This document shows, piece after piece, positions 33,001 to 42,334 of a stretch of DNA of 64,000 nucleotides; the stretch's first letter is position 1; each line of letters opens with the position of its first letter. The notes under the pieces were generated by a model. It worked only from the letters and a program-made list of their open reading frames with translations, did not search any database and was not told the origin of the DNA. The translations under genes and the position numbers were made by a program. The stretch comes from Phlyctochytrium arcticum (Eukaryota; Chytridiomycota; Chytridiomycetes; Chytridiales; Chytridiaceae), in NCBI GenBank assembly GCA_025602905.1, contig JAHLKI010000015.1, positions 62,001-126,000 of the forward strand. Reading direction: 5' to 3'.

Positions 33001-33769
33001 ACTGCTGACCCGGGTCGGTCGGAAAATGGCCGAATTCCCGCTCGAGCCCTCCCTCGCTAAAATGCTGATTGCCTCGGTCGACCTAGGCTGCTCGGACGAA
33101 ATCCTATCCATTGTCGCCATGCTCTCGGTCCAAAACATTTGGTACCGCCCCAAAGAAAAACAAGCTCAAGCCGATGCCAAAAAGGCCAAATTCCATCAAC
33201 CCGAGGGTGATCACTTGACCCTTCTCGCCGTCTACAATGCCTGGAAGGCCTCGAAATTCTCCAACCCATGGTGCTACGAAAATTTCGTGCAGGCCCGCTC
33301 ACTCCGCCGCGCCCAGGATATCCGCAAACAATTACTGGGCATCATGGACCGCTACCGCCACGACATTGTCTCGTGCGGTAAAAATCACAATAAAGTCCGA
33401 AAAGCCATTTGTGCCGGATTCTTTCGCCACGCCGCCAAAAAAGATCCCCAGGAAGGCTACAAAACCCTGGTCGAATCCACCCCCGTCCACATCCACCCCT
33501 CCTCCGCCCTCTTTAACCGACAACCCGAATGGGTCATTTACCACGAACTGGTCCTGACTACCAAAGAATACATGCGTGAAGTCGTGGCGATTGAACCCAA
33601 ATGGCTCGTGGAAGTTGCTCCTGCCTTTTTCAAGTCGGCGGATGCTAACCAGATTTCGAAACGAAAGAAACAGGAGCGCCTGGAACCCCTCTTTAATCGC
33701 TATGAGAAACCGAATGAGTGGCGAATTAGTCGGGTTAACCGTGGCCACCGTATCTCGCAAACGTTTTAG
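30008..33769 (+). CDS. Pre-mRNA-splicing DEAH-box helicase Prp22/DHX8
   Basis: Intronless, 1253 aa, about the family length. The conserved N-terminus is [20 protein letters not shown]. The first in-frame ATG is 30008, but a second at 30125 ([12 protein letters not shown]) sits exactly where family members begin, so either may be the start. An RS/RD-rich stretch (residues about 200-285) leads into an S1 RNA-binding domain at about 293-365 ([30 protein letters not shown]). The helicase core follows with [10 protein letters not shown] (motif I, about 613), [10 protein letters not shown] (II, about 710), [10 protein letters not shown] (III), [11 protein letters not shown] (V) and [15 protein letters not shown] (VI). 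HA2/winged-helix and OB-fold domains end the protein. S1 plus DEAH separates Prp22 from Prp2 and Prp16. Prp22 releases spliced mRNA from the spliceosome using ATP. Confidence 0.95.
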   Translation: MAQQINKGQNKGPKNPLELQSRIRSLSLGQKSQRQRPPNMADDDLERLEYLSLVSKITTELTNHMGIDDKVLAEFIINLHESSKSLAEFKNAINETGAAFSDTLVNSLDRLIRTLKPKSMGKKGKKGEKGKAKAAAATTTTEDDGSVPKSEWELDAAEEERKEKTGKFPGLSMPDNQARADQIAKDLRAAEDTMAELEGFLEGKKKETDQQQRERRRRDSSVDGGDRDEFGRSRRRRSASLSPRSRRIRSRSRSPGPPRHRRGEDDRGRDRHRRDDDRRDDRRANNGPDDAPIIYKIYDGKVSGIKDFGAFVTLEGIRGRAEGMVHISSLSSGPGRVAHPSDIVSRGQRVKVKVMTMAGNRIGLSMKDVDQQTGQDLTPHLRVKSKEEVEQERLRNPERPILTSFSSVPVVDDVDTHTANVKRISSPERWEIKQLIASGVLDPKDYPTFDEEQGLLHVEETEEELDIEIRDEEPSFLKGQTKQSVQLSPIKIVKNPDGTMNRAAMAGAALAKERREIRQQQAAAEYDAVPKDLNRPWVDPMADRSDRHFAQDLKGFGQTGDNVPEWKKKTFNNATTFGRITSLSIKEQRESLPIYKLRSTITRAVDENQVLVVVGDTGSGKTTQMTQYLAEEGFANRGMIGCTQPRRVAAMSVAKRVAEEVGCRLGQEVGYTIRFEDCTSPETKIKYMTDGMLLRECLIDPTLAKYSVLLLDEAHERTIHTDVLFGLLKTTVKTRPDLKLIVTSATLDAEKFSTYFFNCPILTIPGRTFPVEVLFAKEPESDYLDSALITVMQIHLSEPPGDVLLFLTGQEEIDTAAEILYERMKALGPMVPELIVLPVYSALPSEMQSRIFDPAPPGARKVVIATNIAETSITIDGIYYVVDPGFVKQNTYDPKLGMDALVVVPISQAQARQRSGRAGRTGPGKCYRLYTESAYRNEMLPNAVPDIQRMNLSNTVLTLKAMGINDLLNFGFMDPPPVQTLITAMELLYQLGALDNEGLLTRVGRKMAEFPLEPSLAKMLIASVDLGCSDEILSIVAMLSVQNIWYRPKEKQAQADAKKAKFHQPEGDHLTLLAVYNAWKASKFSNPWCYENFVQARSLRRAQDIRKQLLGIMDRYRHDIVSCGKNHNKVRKAICAGFFRHAAKKDPQEGYKTLVESTPVHIHPSSALFNRQPEWVIYHELVLTTKEYMREVVAIEPKWLVEVAPAFFKSADANQISKRKKQERLEPLFNRYEKPNEWRISRVNRGHRISQTF

Positions 33770-34158
33770 TTTATGTGTTTTTGCTTTATATCGTTTTTTG
33801 TTTCTTTTTGTACATCTCTTTTTTCTTTCCTTTCTATATATTCAACTCAAATCCCAGCCAGAGTTTCTTTGTGCTTTGATATCTTTAAGCTTTTTTAAGA
33901 GTGTGCATCTTGGAGACATTTTTGCTACACCGTATACGTGGGAACATGCCGTGCTGCGCAAATTCAGGTCCCAAAAAAAGAGAAGTAAGGGTATTGGAAA
34001 AATGGTATCTACAGATAATGAACCAAAAAAAGGAGACTAACCTACCCCCCCAAAAAATAACCCATCTATCAGCAAAGGAATTTAAACAAGAACACGTCAA
34101 GAGAGGGGAAAAAGAGGAGAGGAGGACGGGGGAATAAGATTAGCCACCAAACAAGACA
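33770..34158. other. 3' flanks of convergent Prp22 and RGS genes
   Basis: About 390 nt, A/T-rich (TTTTTGTTTCTTTTTG and similar). Nothing beyond 3' UTR character. Confidence 0.4.
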
Positions 34159-36663
34159 TTAGACTGCCCCTCCCCCCATAACATCCTCCATTTCACTCGC
34201 GTAATCGCCAGCCTCTTGTTCGTCCACGGATGACCGCCAGTCGGTTGTGGCGACGGCGGCGGCGGCGGGAGTGGCTTGGGGGATGGGTTTACGGGTGGTT
34301 CGGCTGTTGCGGGCGGTGAGGTTGGAGGAAGGGGAACTGATCGAGCCAAAGAGAGCGTCAGAGTTGGGGATGTCACTGCGGAGCCGATGGAGAAATGATG
34401 GGAAACTGTTAAGAAACTGTAAAAGAAAGTTTTTGGTTAAAAGTGTTTTCACAAAGGTTCAAGAGGGGGAAAATCGTATTTACCATGTTTTGAACAATTT
34501 CTTCTTTGGCTCGAGCAAACATGCCGACTTTCATGGTATCGGCCACGACTAGAGCCTGTGCCTCGTCACGGATATGGAATGGAACATTGACCTCATAGGA
34601 TCCCCCCGTCGTCAAATATACTTCGAAAAAGGCAGTATAAAGTGATTTGGCCGCATCGGGGACGGACATATCCTTAAACTCGGGGAAAACGACATCGCCC
34701 TTCATGCTATTGACTTCGCATGACGATTGTAGTTCGGGGGTGTAGTTTTGGGAGGTGGTTGCTGTGGCGCCTGAGCCTGAACTGTGCCGGGACCCGATGG
34801 GGTTGTTGACCCGCCGGGTAGAGGTCATGGCGCACATGGAGGTCACGGCAGCGGGGTTGTTGATTCCGGACTGACAGGAGGTGGCGTTATTGGGGTTACC
34901 ACCAGAGGCTCGACGGGTGTGTGGTGCGACGCGACTGCTAGTACCGCGGAGGGCACTCGAGGCCAGAGCCGATTCTTGGGGCATGCCGCGAACAAACACG
35001 TTACTTCTCGCAAATGCTGCAGCCGACACGACCATGAGTTCCTGGTACGCCTCGTAAAACAGGGCATTCTCGACACAAAAGTCTAAAATCCAACAGTCAG
35101 ATCTCTTTGCAACCTTTGAACAACGGCGGTGGAAAAAAAACATACCGGCAGCCATATGCGACTTGAACGCATCCCACATGCTCTTATCGCTCAAAACTTG
35201 CTCAAAACTAGCCATATTATGCAGCAATTTGGTCTTTTGGCGCATGTTCACGTCGCGGTACGAGCGAATAGTGGGAGCTACCGTAGAGATGGTATGCGCA
35301 ATGACGAGCCCCAGGATTCGCCAGTATTGGGGGTGGAAGGCCACGTAATACTTGTGGGGCATGTACCGCCAGCCAAAATAAACCTAATGGTCCAAAATTT
35401 AGTCAATATGGGATCCGTGAGAATAAGAGTCAGCGATGAGGACTGACCAAGTTGAGGGGAATGGTTACGGCCACAACGCCCAATAACTCGTTCCGGACGC
35501 CGTTATTGTCTCGTACGCATTGTAATCGCCACAGGATAAAGGGGGACACCATGAGGTAGAAAACGACTAGCATGCCATACATGCTGTAATACTAATAACA
35601 AAAGGATCATAAATCAGTATACTTTGTAAACGGAAATGGGGTCTTTTTGTGTTGTTGCTTTACCTCCCAATCAGCTTTGCATGATATTTCTCTTCCCATT
35701 GTGGGCCAGATTGTGAACGTTTTTGTATAGGCCTGAAAATAGAATGAAAGCACCCTTATTCAGTCAATCGATCCCCAATGCAGTGGGGAAAGAATACTCA
35801 CCTCGATAATGAAAAGATGGATAACGTATACAATGACAATGCCAATCACCCATTTCCACAATACGCGGTCTGTCCCCCGGCCACGGTTAGTCCAGTACCA
35901 GTCCTGCTGGAGCCCCTTGGTCAAACTATCCTTGACATCCCCACCCCCCGACGATGCCGTACTGGTCGGCAATCCCGTCGCAGACGACCGCCACGACGAC
36001 AACGACAATGCCCTTGTAAGCCGTTGCATGAGCAGCGTCCGCGCGGATGGATGGGATGATGGCGGCTCAGGGTTCTTTTCCTCTTCTTCCCACGGTGTAG
36101 GATGATGCTGGACAATCCGACTATTAAAACTCTGATTGGCCATTTTTCCCGCTCCAAAGAGTTTGGCCTTGTTGACTTTGTACTGGAATAGGAGGCGGAC
36201 GGCTTGGGCACCCACGGCACAACACCAAATGAGAATGGAGATGCCGTTAAACCAGAGCTGGAGCCAGCAAATGTGGTCGTACCACTGAATGATTTCAATA
36301 CAGTGCATGGCTATTGAGACCCATGCTCCTGCAGCCTAACGGGAAAAAAAACCTTATCAGACCCCAACCGATTCGCATAAACGTGTTGAGCACAGATTTT
36401 CTCTTTCGTACTTGTAATAACGTCCATTGCACTTGACGTCCTGCGGCCATCCAATACCGTCGTCGGTAGGTAAATGCCACGATTGTTATGATCCAGTAGG
36501 CGGACATCGCGGCGAGGAGGGCCTTCGCTTCCAGCGCCCATGTTGGGGCTATTGGCAACCGACAAAAGTATATTAGCGACGTCCTCCCATCATGCTTTTA
36601 CAACCAAACATTTTTTTCTCACTCACAATATGTCTGCCCATTGGGATTTGTAAGGGCACCCAT
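34159..36663 (-). CDS. Seven-transmembrane protein with C-terminal RGS domain (GprK-type)
   Basis: Eight exons on the minus strand: 36663-36627, 36548-36412, 36335-35802, 35732-35664, 35591-35448, 35383-35146, 35082-34484 and 34416-34159. All phases agree, giving 671 aa. Hydrophobic helices include LLAAMSAYWIITIVAF, QLWFNGISILIWCCAVGA, VIGIVIVYVIHLFIIE, MLVVFYLMVSPFIL, ELLGVVAVTIPLNLVYF and LGLVIAHTISTVAP. The RGS domain starts SFEQVLSDKSMWDAFKSHMA and, after the sixth intron, DFCVENALFYEAYQELM. A Ser/Asn-rich insert of about 100 residues follows. The box then ends DAAKSLYTAFFEVYLTTGG, EVNVPFHIRDEAQ and FARAKEEIVQNMFLNSFPSF. RGS domains speed GTP hydrolysis by G-alpha; fusion to a 7TM receptor is known in fungi (GprK class) and plants (RGS1). 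It should act at the plasma membrane; the ligand is unknown. Confidence 0.87.
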
Positions 36664-38318
36664 GTTGAATTCCTTCCGCTGTCGATGACACTTTCAACAC
36701 ACCAAAAAAAAACTTCACCACCGTTTGGCAACTCTATAATAAAGAAACCAGGGGAAAGTCCTAATTGGCTATCGCTTTTGACAGGGAAAGTTTTATTCCA
36801 GAGTAGCAATCATCAAATACTTTTTAATGTGCAGCCCGTATCCTGGTGCAACTCACCTATATACAAACAGTTTGTTATGATAAATAAGCATGGAAAAGCT
36901 GTGGGTTTCGGCATCCTTCGTCTCCATGCACCAGTTTTCACATATTAGGACTATTTTTGTCTCATCGGGACGGTAGCATTGTCGGGAATTTGCCCGCGCC
37001 GGGTATATGCAAAGTTTACAAACGAGGGTCTTCTGATTTCTATATTTGTGTACGTGAATTTACGGATATTTAAGAAACGCAGTTTCGAAGCAGAATGGAA
37101 AAAAGCTGAGCTTATTGTCGGGAAGTTTATGGCAGAACCAAGAAACATTTTTTCCGGGAATTCTATTTTCAAACAAACCGATAAAATAAGAAACGCTGAC
37201 AGCGGAATTAATATCTCGTATCGGCACAATTCACTTTTCCACCGCCGAACTTGCGAGTTTGCTATTTTAAGGCACTGGGTTCATGACCAGGAAGCGGAGG
37301 ATGAAAAAATTCAGCCGAGTTATTATCATACCTGAGAATCACTTCCGGCAAAGAGATATTTATCGTTCAGTCTGTTCTGATCAACGTATGTGGTCGACAA
37401 ACACTCTGGCTTAACTTATCTACCTGCATTTGATATTTTATATATACATGTATGAGAAGAATAATTACGCCTGGAAAGCGAGGTTAGTGTATGAGAACAT
37501 TGTTCCCCAAACCGCTCGACGTGAATAAGCCGGCGAGAACTGCAATAATGCTAAAAAGTCACAAAATCTTAAGTGAAAGATTCTCTGATTGCAGTCTAGA
37601 AGTACCCGGCCCATCACCCTAAGGAAATTTCTTTCACCAGTGCATCACACGATACTTTTCTCCAAAAACCAAAGCGCAGTAATACAGACTGAAGAATACA
37701 AGGACAATCTCTCGTCTCGAGAAACCAAGACCGAAATGGAGCAAGGGCGCCTAGTGCGGCAGTTCGGGACGAGAATGTAACCCGATGCCGCCCGTCAAGG
37801 ACGAAGCCCGCTTAGGCATCTTCATGAAAGAAATCGTCACAGAAAGAAGAAGGAGGTGTTCGGATCTTATCAGTCCCCCTGCTTTGCTGTCGGTGCGTCG
37901 ATGCCCAAAAAGCGGAGGATGGCATATGCAACCGTTTGTTTCAGACTCTGTCTGAGTTCATGCTACTTTGTTTGGGAATGGATTACTCGGCGACTAGTTT
38001 GTCATTGAGAATAGCAAATTCAAGCAATGAAGGTGGCCTTCAATCAACAAAAATGTATGCTTCAATCGCTATGCGCGGGAGGGTCCATTTTGACCGATGG
38101 GTAAGAGCCATTGATAACTTTCGAACATCGCTTGGTAAAGACGTCGTGGGAATCACACGCGGTAGTGGCGGGCCAGCATTAACCATATTGTGCGAGAATA
38201 TGGGTTGCGTTTGATATCGGTCGGGGATTCCCACTTGCTCTGCTGAGAGTCTCCGAGCACTCGCTACTTGGATGGAAAAGGAATTGACAGCTTCGCTGAA
38301 TCAAGACTTAACAGTCTT
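36664..38318. other. Divergent intergenic region, RGS gene and acidic protein gene
   Basis: About 1.65 kb. Small frames at 36592-36948, 36979-37335 and 37936-38214 (+) carry no recognisable motif. I see no supported gene. Confidence 0.35.
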
Positions 38319-38521
38319 GATGACAGTCCGGATGACAGTCCAGATGACAGTCCTGATGACAGTCCTGATGACAGTCCTGATGACAGTCCTGATGACAGTC
38401 CTGATGACAGTCCTGATGACAGTCCTGATGACAGTCCTGATGACAGTCCTGATGACAGTCCTGATGACAGCCCTGATGACAATCCTGATGACAGTCCTGA
38501 TGACAGTCCAGATGACAGTCC
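38319..38521 (+). repeat. 12-bp minisatellite, about 17 copies
   Basis: Tandem GATGACAGTCCT units, with rare variants (CCG, CCA, GCC, AATCC) mostly at the ends. Because the unit is a multiple of three and stop-free in several frames, long repetitive peptides are open on both strands: DSPD on plus, GLSS and TVIR on minus. I read it as DNA repeat, not as a gene. It ends about 110 nt upstream of the likely start of the acidic protein gene, whose frame is open through it. Confidence 0.9.
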
Positions 38522-38634
38522 GTGAAAAAAATGTGGCAAGCGTGTCAATTAAAACCATAAAAGGCAAATTACTTTACTTTGCAAGTCGAAGTCGAAACGG
38601 CAACTCCGCTCTGGTTTGCCAAAGCCAAAATTCA

Positions 38635-40747
38635 ATGCAGGGAACCCCAAGGCCGAACGCTGACTTCTCACCATGGGCAGGCTCGCCGCACATGGAAGCC
38701 GTACGGCTCCGACTGAATGTCAACATCTGCGTTACCACAGTTCACTCCTTTGATCCCACTACGTACTGTCCAAGAGATCAGCTTTTGTTGACGAGTCAAT
38801 TTTTGCTTGTCGTCTCTCAACCAAACAAGACCACTGTGAATGATCTCAAGAACCAAATCCTAAAGGAATGGGCTGGAGTAGAGAAGTCCGAGTTCGGCCG
38901 CACGATCAACCTGTGAGTTGCGCTCACAAGTTCACCTTTCGAAGAAATCCTAAATTGCTTCTTTCAGCGGTTCGATTGAGAAGGTGCTATTGAAGAACAT
39001 GCACAACAGCGTTATTCCTGGAAATCTTGCTGTATCAGACGCATGTGATGAGCGAGAGCGGGTTCATGCGGTTGCCATTTTGCGGACTGGCTTTACATTG
39101 GACACACTGATTGCTAATGCAAATGATCTGGCAAGCAGTCTACCAGTGAGCTCATCATCAAAAGTCTCGAAAAGGAAAAGAGCAGGAGACTCGTCCTATA
39201 CCCCGAGTCGACAAGCGCACGAGACTGCACCATTAAAAAGGCAGAAGACGGATGAAGACAAGGCTGTCAAAGCTAGAGCGGAGATAGCAGATGTGTCCCC
39301 TGAGACAATGCCTGTGGTAGATGACCCGCCCGTCGATGAAGAAGACACTCTAGACGGTAATCAGAGTTTCAACAAGGACACTGGGGCAGCAGCGGATGAG
39401 ACTCCCGGGGCCACCGGCGTGTTGGGGGAGGATCTTGGGGAAGAGGAGAGTGACGAGGGAGATGATGGTCAGCGAGAAATCGGAGCTGTGGAAGAAAATA
39501 TGATCGACAATGACGAGACCGATGACAACGAAGAGGTTAACGAGGCCGACAGTGCCCAAAGGACAAACGAAAATGCGGACGAAACTGTTGATGACAATAG
39601 TGAACCTGACGAAGCCAACGATGCTCAGAGGGAAACTGAAGATGCGGACGAGCATTCTGATGACGACAGTGAAGTTGACGAGGCGGAAGACGCCCAGAGA
39701 GGAATTGAAGATGTGGACGAAGGTTCTGATGACAATATCGGTGATGACGACGTCATCACGATTAGCAAAGAGTCAGACGCAATACCTGCGGATGATGGAG
39801 AGGAACACGTCGAAGACAGTGAAGAGGAAGAAGAAATTGAGGACATTGGGGAGGTGGAAGACGTCGAGGACGGTGAAGAGGCAGAAGAAGTTGAGGACAT
39901 TGGGCAGGGAGAAGAAGTCGAGGACAGTGGAGAGGAACAAGACGTTGACGATTCTGGGAAGGTAGAAGAGGTTGAGGTCGTTGTGGAGGCAGAAAAAGCG
40001 GAAGACATTGGAGAGGCAGAAGAAGCTGAAGACACTGAGGAAATAGAGGAAGTTCAGGACAGCGAAGAAGCAGAGGAAGATGAGGACATTGAAGAAGTAG
40101 ACGAAGCTGAAGACAATCATTCTGTTCAGGACCTTTCAATGCTGACTCAGAGCCGTCCAATGCTTAGAAGCTTTCGAATCGAAGATTTGGGCCGCCCAAG
40201 ATCATACAACAGTCTAAGTGAACTAGCAGCACTATCAAGCCATACTGATTCAAGTAACGTTGGGTTGAATGGATTCAACTTCAGCCAAGAAACACTGCCA
40301 AGCCTAGCATCTAGCCATGCTGGAACTATTGACAACGACGCTCAGGAGAGTGCAAAGAGCGGGGAGAGTGAGGACAACTTGAGTAGTGATGCCAGCAGCT
40401 CCGACTCTTCTAGTGAGGACGACGATGATAGCGATGTTAGCAAAAGCAGTGCACCCCCTGTACGCCTGGCTGGAAAGAAGGTTAGGCGGCGCCGCTCTGC
40501 GTTCTGGAAGCTTGCGGCGGACGTTCAGCCCCTGCCCGCTAACCGTCGATTGTCAACTCCGGTCTCATTGCAACAACTCCCAACTCCTCGAAAAAACACC
40601 AGACGACACGTACCTCCCGTTGCATCTTCTCAACCAGTTCCAGCCAAACCTATAGCATCCGTAGCCATGTCGCAAATCCCAAGAAGTAGATCACAAACCT
40701 CCGAGCAGCTAGTGCGAGAGTTGGATGGGGTAGAGAGTGATGAGTAA
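38635..40747 (+). CDS. Acidic, serine-rich nuclear-type protein; N-terminus possibly Net1/Dnt1-like
   Basis: Two exons, 38635-38912 and 38968-40747, with intron 38913-38967 (GTGAGT..TTCAG). The start is uncertain: ATG 38635 or 38692 are best, and the frame is open further up through the minisatellite. The folded N-terminal part reads VRLRLNVNICVTTVHSFD, FLLVVSQPNKTTVNDLKNQI, and across the splice GRTINLGSIEKVLLKN. This faintly resembles the ubiquitin-like N-terminal domain of nucleolar Net1/Dnt1 proteins. A basic patch (SKRKRAGDS, LKRQKTDED) is a probable nuclear signal. About 300 residues of nearly continuous Asp/Glu repeats follow. The tail is basic (KKVRRRRSAFWKL). No enzymatic motif is present. 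The last 107 codons lie in a perfect tandem duplication. Confidence 0.65.
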
Positions 40748-41645
40748 TTTAAATTGTTGTTTTTTTTACATAATTTATTCATGCGTCGTCAGACGGTATG
40801 CTACGCAACAACTTCTAGATGTTTGTTCTTGTCATTTGGCGCACACATCTCTATATACGCGGAAAAGTTGTCAGTGGATGGAGTCCACATCCGTCAAGCC
40901 CATGCGGGGCGGCCAATCTATATCAGCAGAAATGGGCCATTTTGGCCCGATTGATGGCATTCGTCAACACTCGAGCAGTGTTCTCGTTCGCCCTTGTGCC
41001 CTTGTCAATCAAAGTTGTCATGTAAAATTTCGGTTGATAGCGATGTTAGCAAAAGCAGTGCACCCCCTGTACGCCTGGCTGGAAAGAAGGTTAGGCGGCG
41101 CCGCTCTGCGTTCTGGAAGCTTGCGGCGGACGTTCAGCCCCTGCCCGCTAACCGTCGATTGTCAACTCCGGTCTCATTGCAACAACTCCCAACTCCTCGA
41201 AAAAACACCAGACGACACGTACCTCCCGTTGCATCTTCTCAACCAGTTCCAGCCAAACCTATAGCATCCGTAGCCATGTCGCAAATCCCAAGAAGTAGAT
41301 CACAAACCTCCGAGCAGCTAGTGCGAGAGTTGGATGGGGTAGAGAGTGATGAGTAATTTAAATTGTTGTTTTTTTTACATAATTTATTCATGCGTCGTCA
41401 GACGGTATGCTACGCAACAACTTCTAGATGTTTGTTCTTGTCATTTGGCGCACACATCTCTATATACGCGGAAAAGTTGTCAGTGGATGGAGTCCACATC
41501 CGTCAAGCCCATGCGGGGCGGCCAATCTATATCAGCAGAAATGGGCCATTTTGGCCCGATTGATGGCATTCGTCAACACTCGAGCAGTGTTCTCGTTCGC
41601 CCTTGTGCCCTTGTCAATCAAAGTTGTCATGTAAAATTTCGGTTG
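40427..41645 (+). repeat. Perfect 609-bp tandem duplication
   Basis: Unit 1 is about 40427-41035 and unit 2 about 41036-41644, offset 609 bp. I found no mismatch. Each unit holds the last 107 codons of the acidic protein gene, its stop, and about 290 bp of 3' flank. At the join TTTCGGT meets GATAGCGATG; one or two shared bases (TG) make the exact edge ambiguous, suggesting microhomology or replication slippage. The second set of codons is an orphan without its gene front. Confidence 0.92.
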
Positions 41646-41702
41646 CTTCGTCGCGTTGGAGCAAACTCCGCCCTTTGGAATATAGCGATCTACGATTTGA
41701 CC

Positions 41703-42243
41703 ATGTCCTCCCCCATTCAGCACTTGCTAGACACTCTACCAGTCGACATCCCTTGGACCGATCATCAGCTACTGTCGTATGTGTAGCCTGAGCATCATAA
41801 GTGTACCAACTTTCTCAAGAATACACAAACAGACTGGCCGTCGTTTTTGGCCCAACCACAACTCTGGCAAGTTTGGCCCTCGTCGACAGCCTTGCCGGTA
41901 AAGACTTTTCGACAAACTATACCCGATGAAAGCGTAATCTCATGCCATTCATTGTAATCTTCAGTGACTCAAGTACTTGGACCGGCCGATCGATGTTTCT
42001 ACCAGGTATTGCAAGTGGAGCATTGTTTATGTAGTGTACGCTAATTGTTTATACTACAAGGTCGAAGACGAGTCTGATTTTGTGACATGCTTCCCAGATG
42101 AACTCTTCTGCACCTGTCGAGAGCAACGTGACATGCCTATTTGCCAGCATATTCTCGCAGTCCATCTAGCGCGCAAATTGAAGCTAATCCAAATCCTACC
42201 ATGGGAAGGTTCAGATTTCCTTAACCATCTAGCTGGGTGGTAG
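41703..42243 (+). CDS. SWS1/ZSWIM7 homologue (Shu-complex SWIM zinc-finger protein)
   Basis: Four short exons, 41703-41776, 41833-41897, 41965-42005 and 42061-42243, with GTATGT, GTAAAG and GTATTG donors and CAG/CAG/AAG acceptors. All phases agree, giving 120 aa. The protein starts MSSPIQHLLDTLPVD. Splicing then gives LLSLAVVFGPTTTLASLALV followed by DSL, and FYQVEDESD, matching the family pattern LL-x-L-x-x-xFG...AL-x-LVD and YQV. The SWIM finger is CTCREQRDMPICQHILAVHL (C-x-C-x8-C-x-H), followed by the usual helix. SWS1-type proteins pair with a Rad51 paralogue and promote Rad51 filament formation in recombinational repair. The ATG lies about 60 nt after the end of the 609-bp duplication. 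The gene converges with a coiled-coil gene 91 nt away. Confidence 0.8.
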
Positions 42244-42334
42244 AATCATTTTCCAACGACTTGAGCCAGGTGCCCAACAGTACAACCACAACGGAGGCTT
42301 CGGACGATCAGCTTTACTTTGTTGTGGCACCTCC

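Noticed and set aside
38268..38567. Repetitive peptides (DSPD, GLSS, TVIR) open on both strands
   Set aside because: They follow automatically from a stop-free 12-bp repeat and have no independent coding evidence.
40994..41356. 120-codon frame with the acidic protein's tail in the second duplication unit
   Set aside because: It is the duplicated 3' end of the upstream gene with a chance ATG in the 3' flank, so it is treated as an orphan of the duplication.
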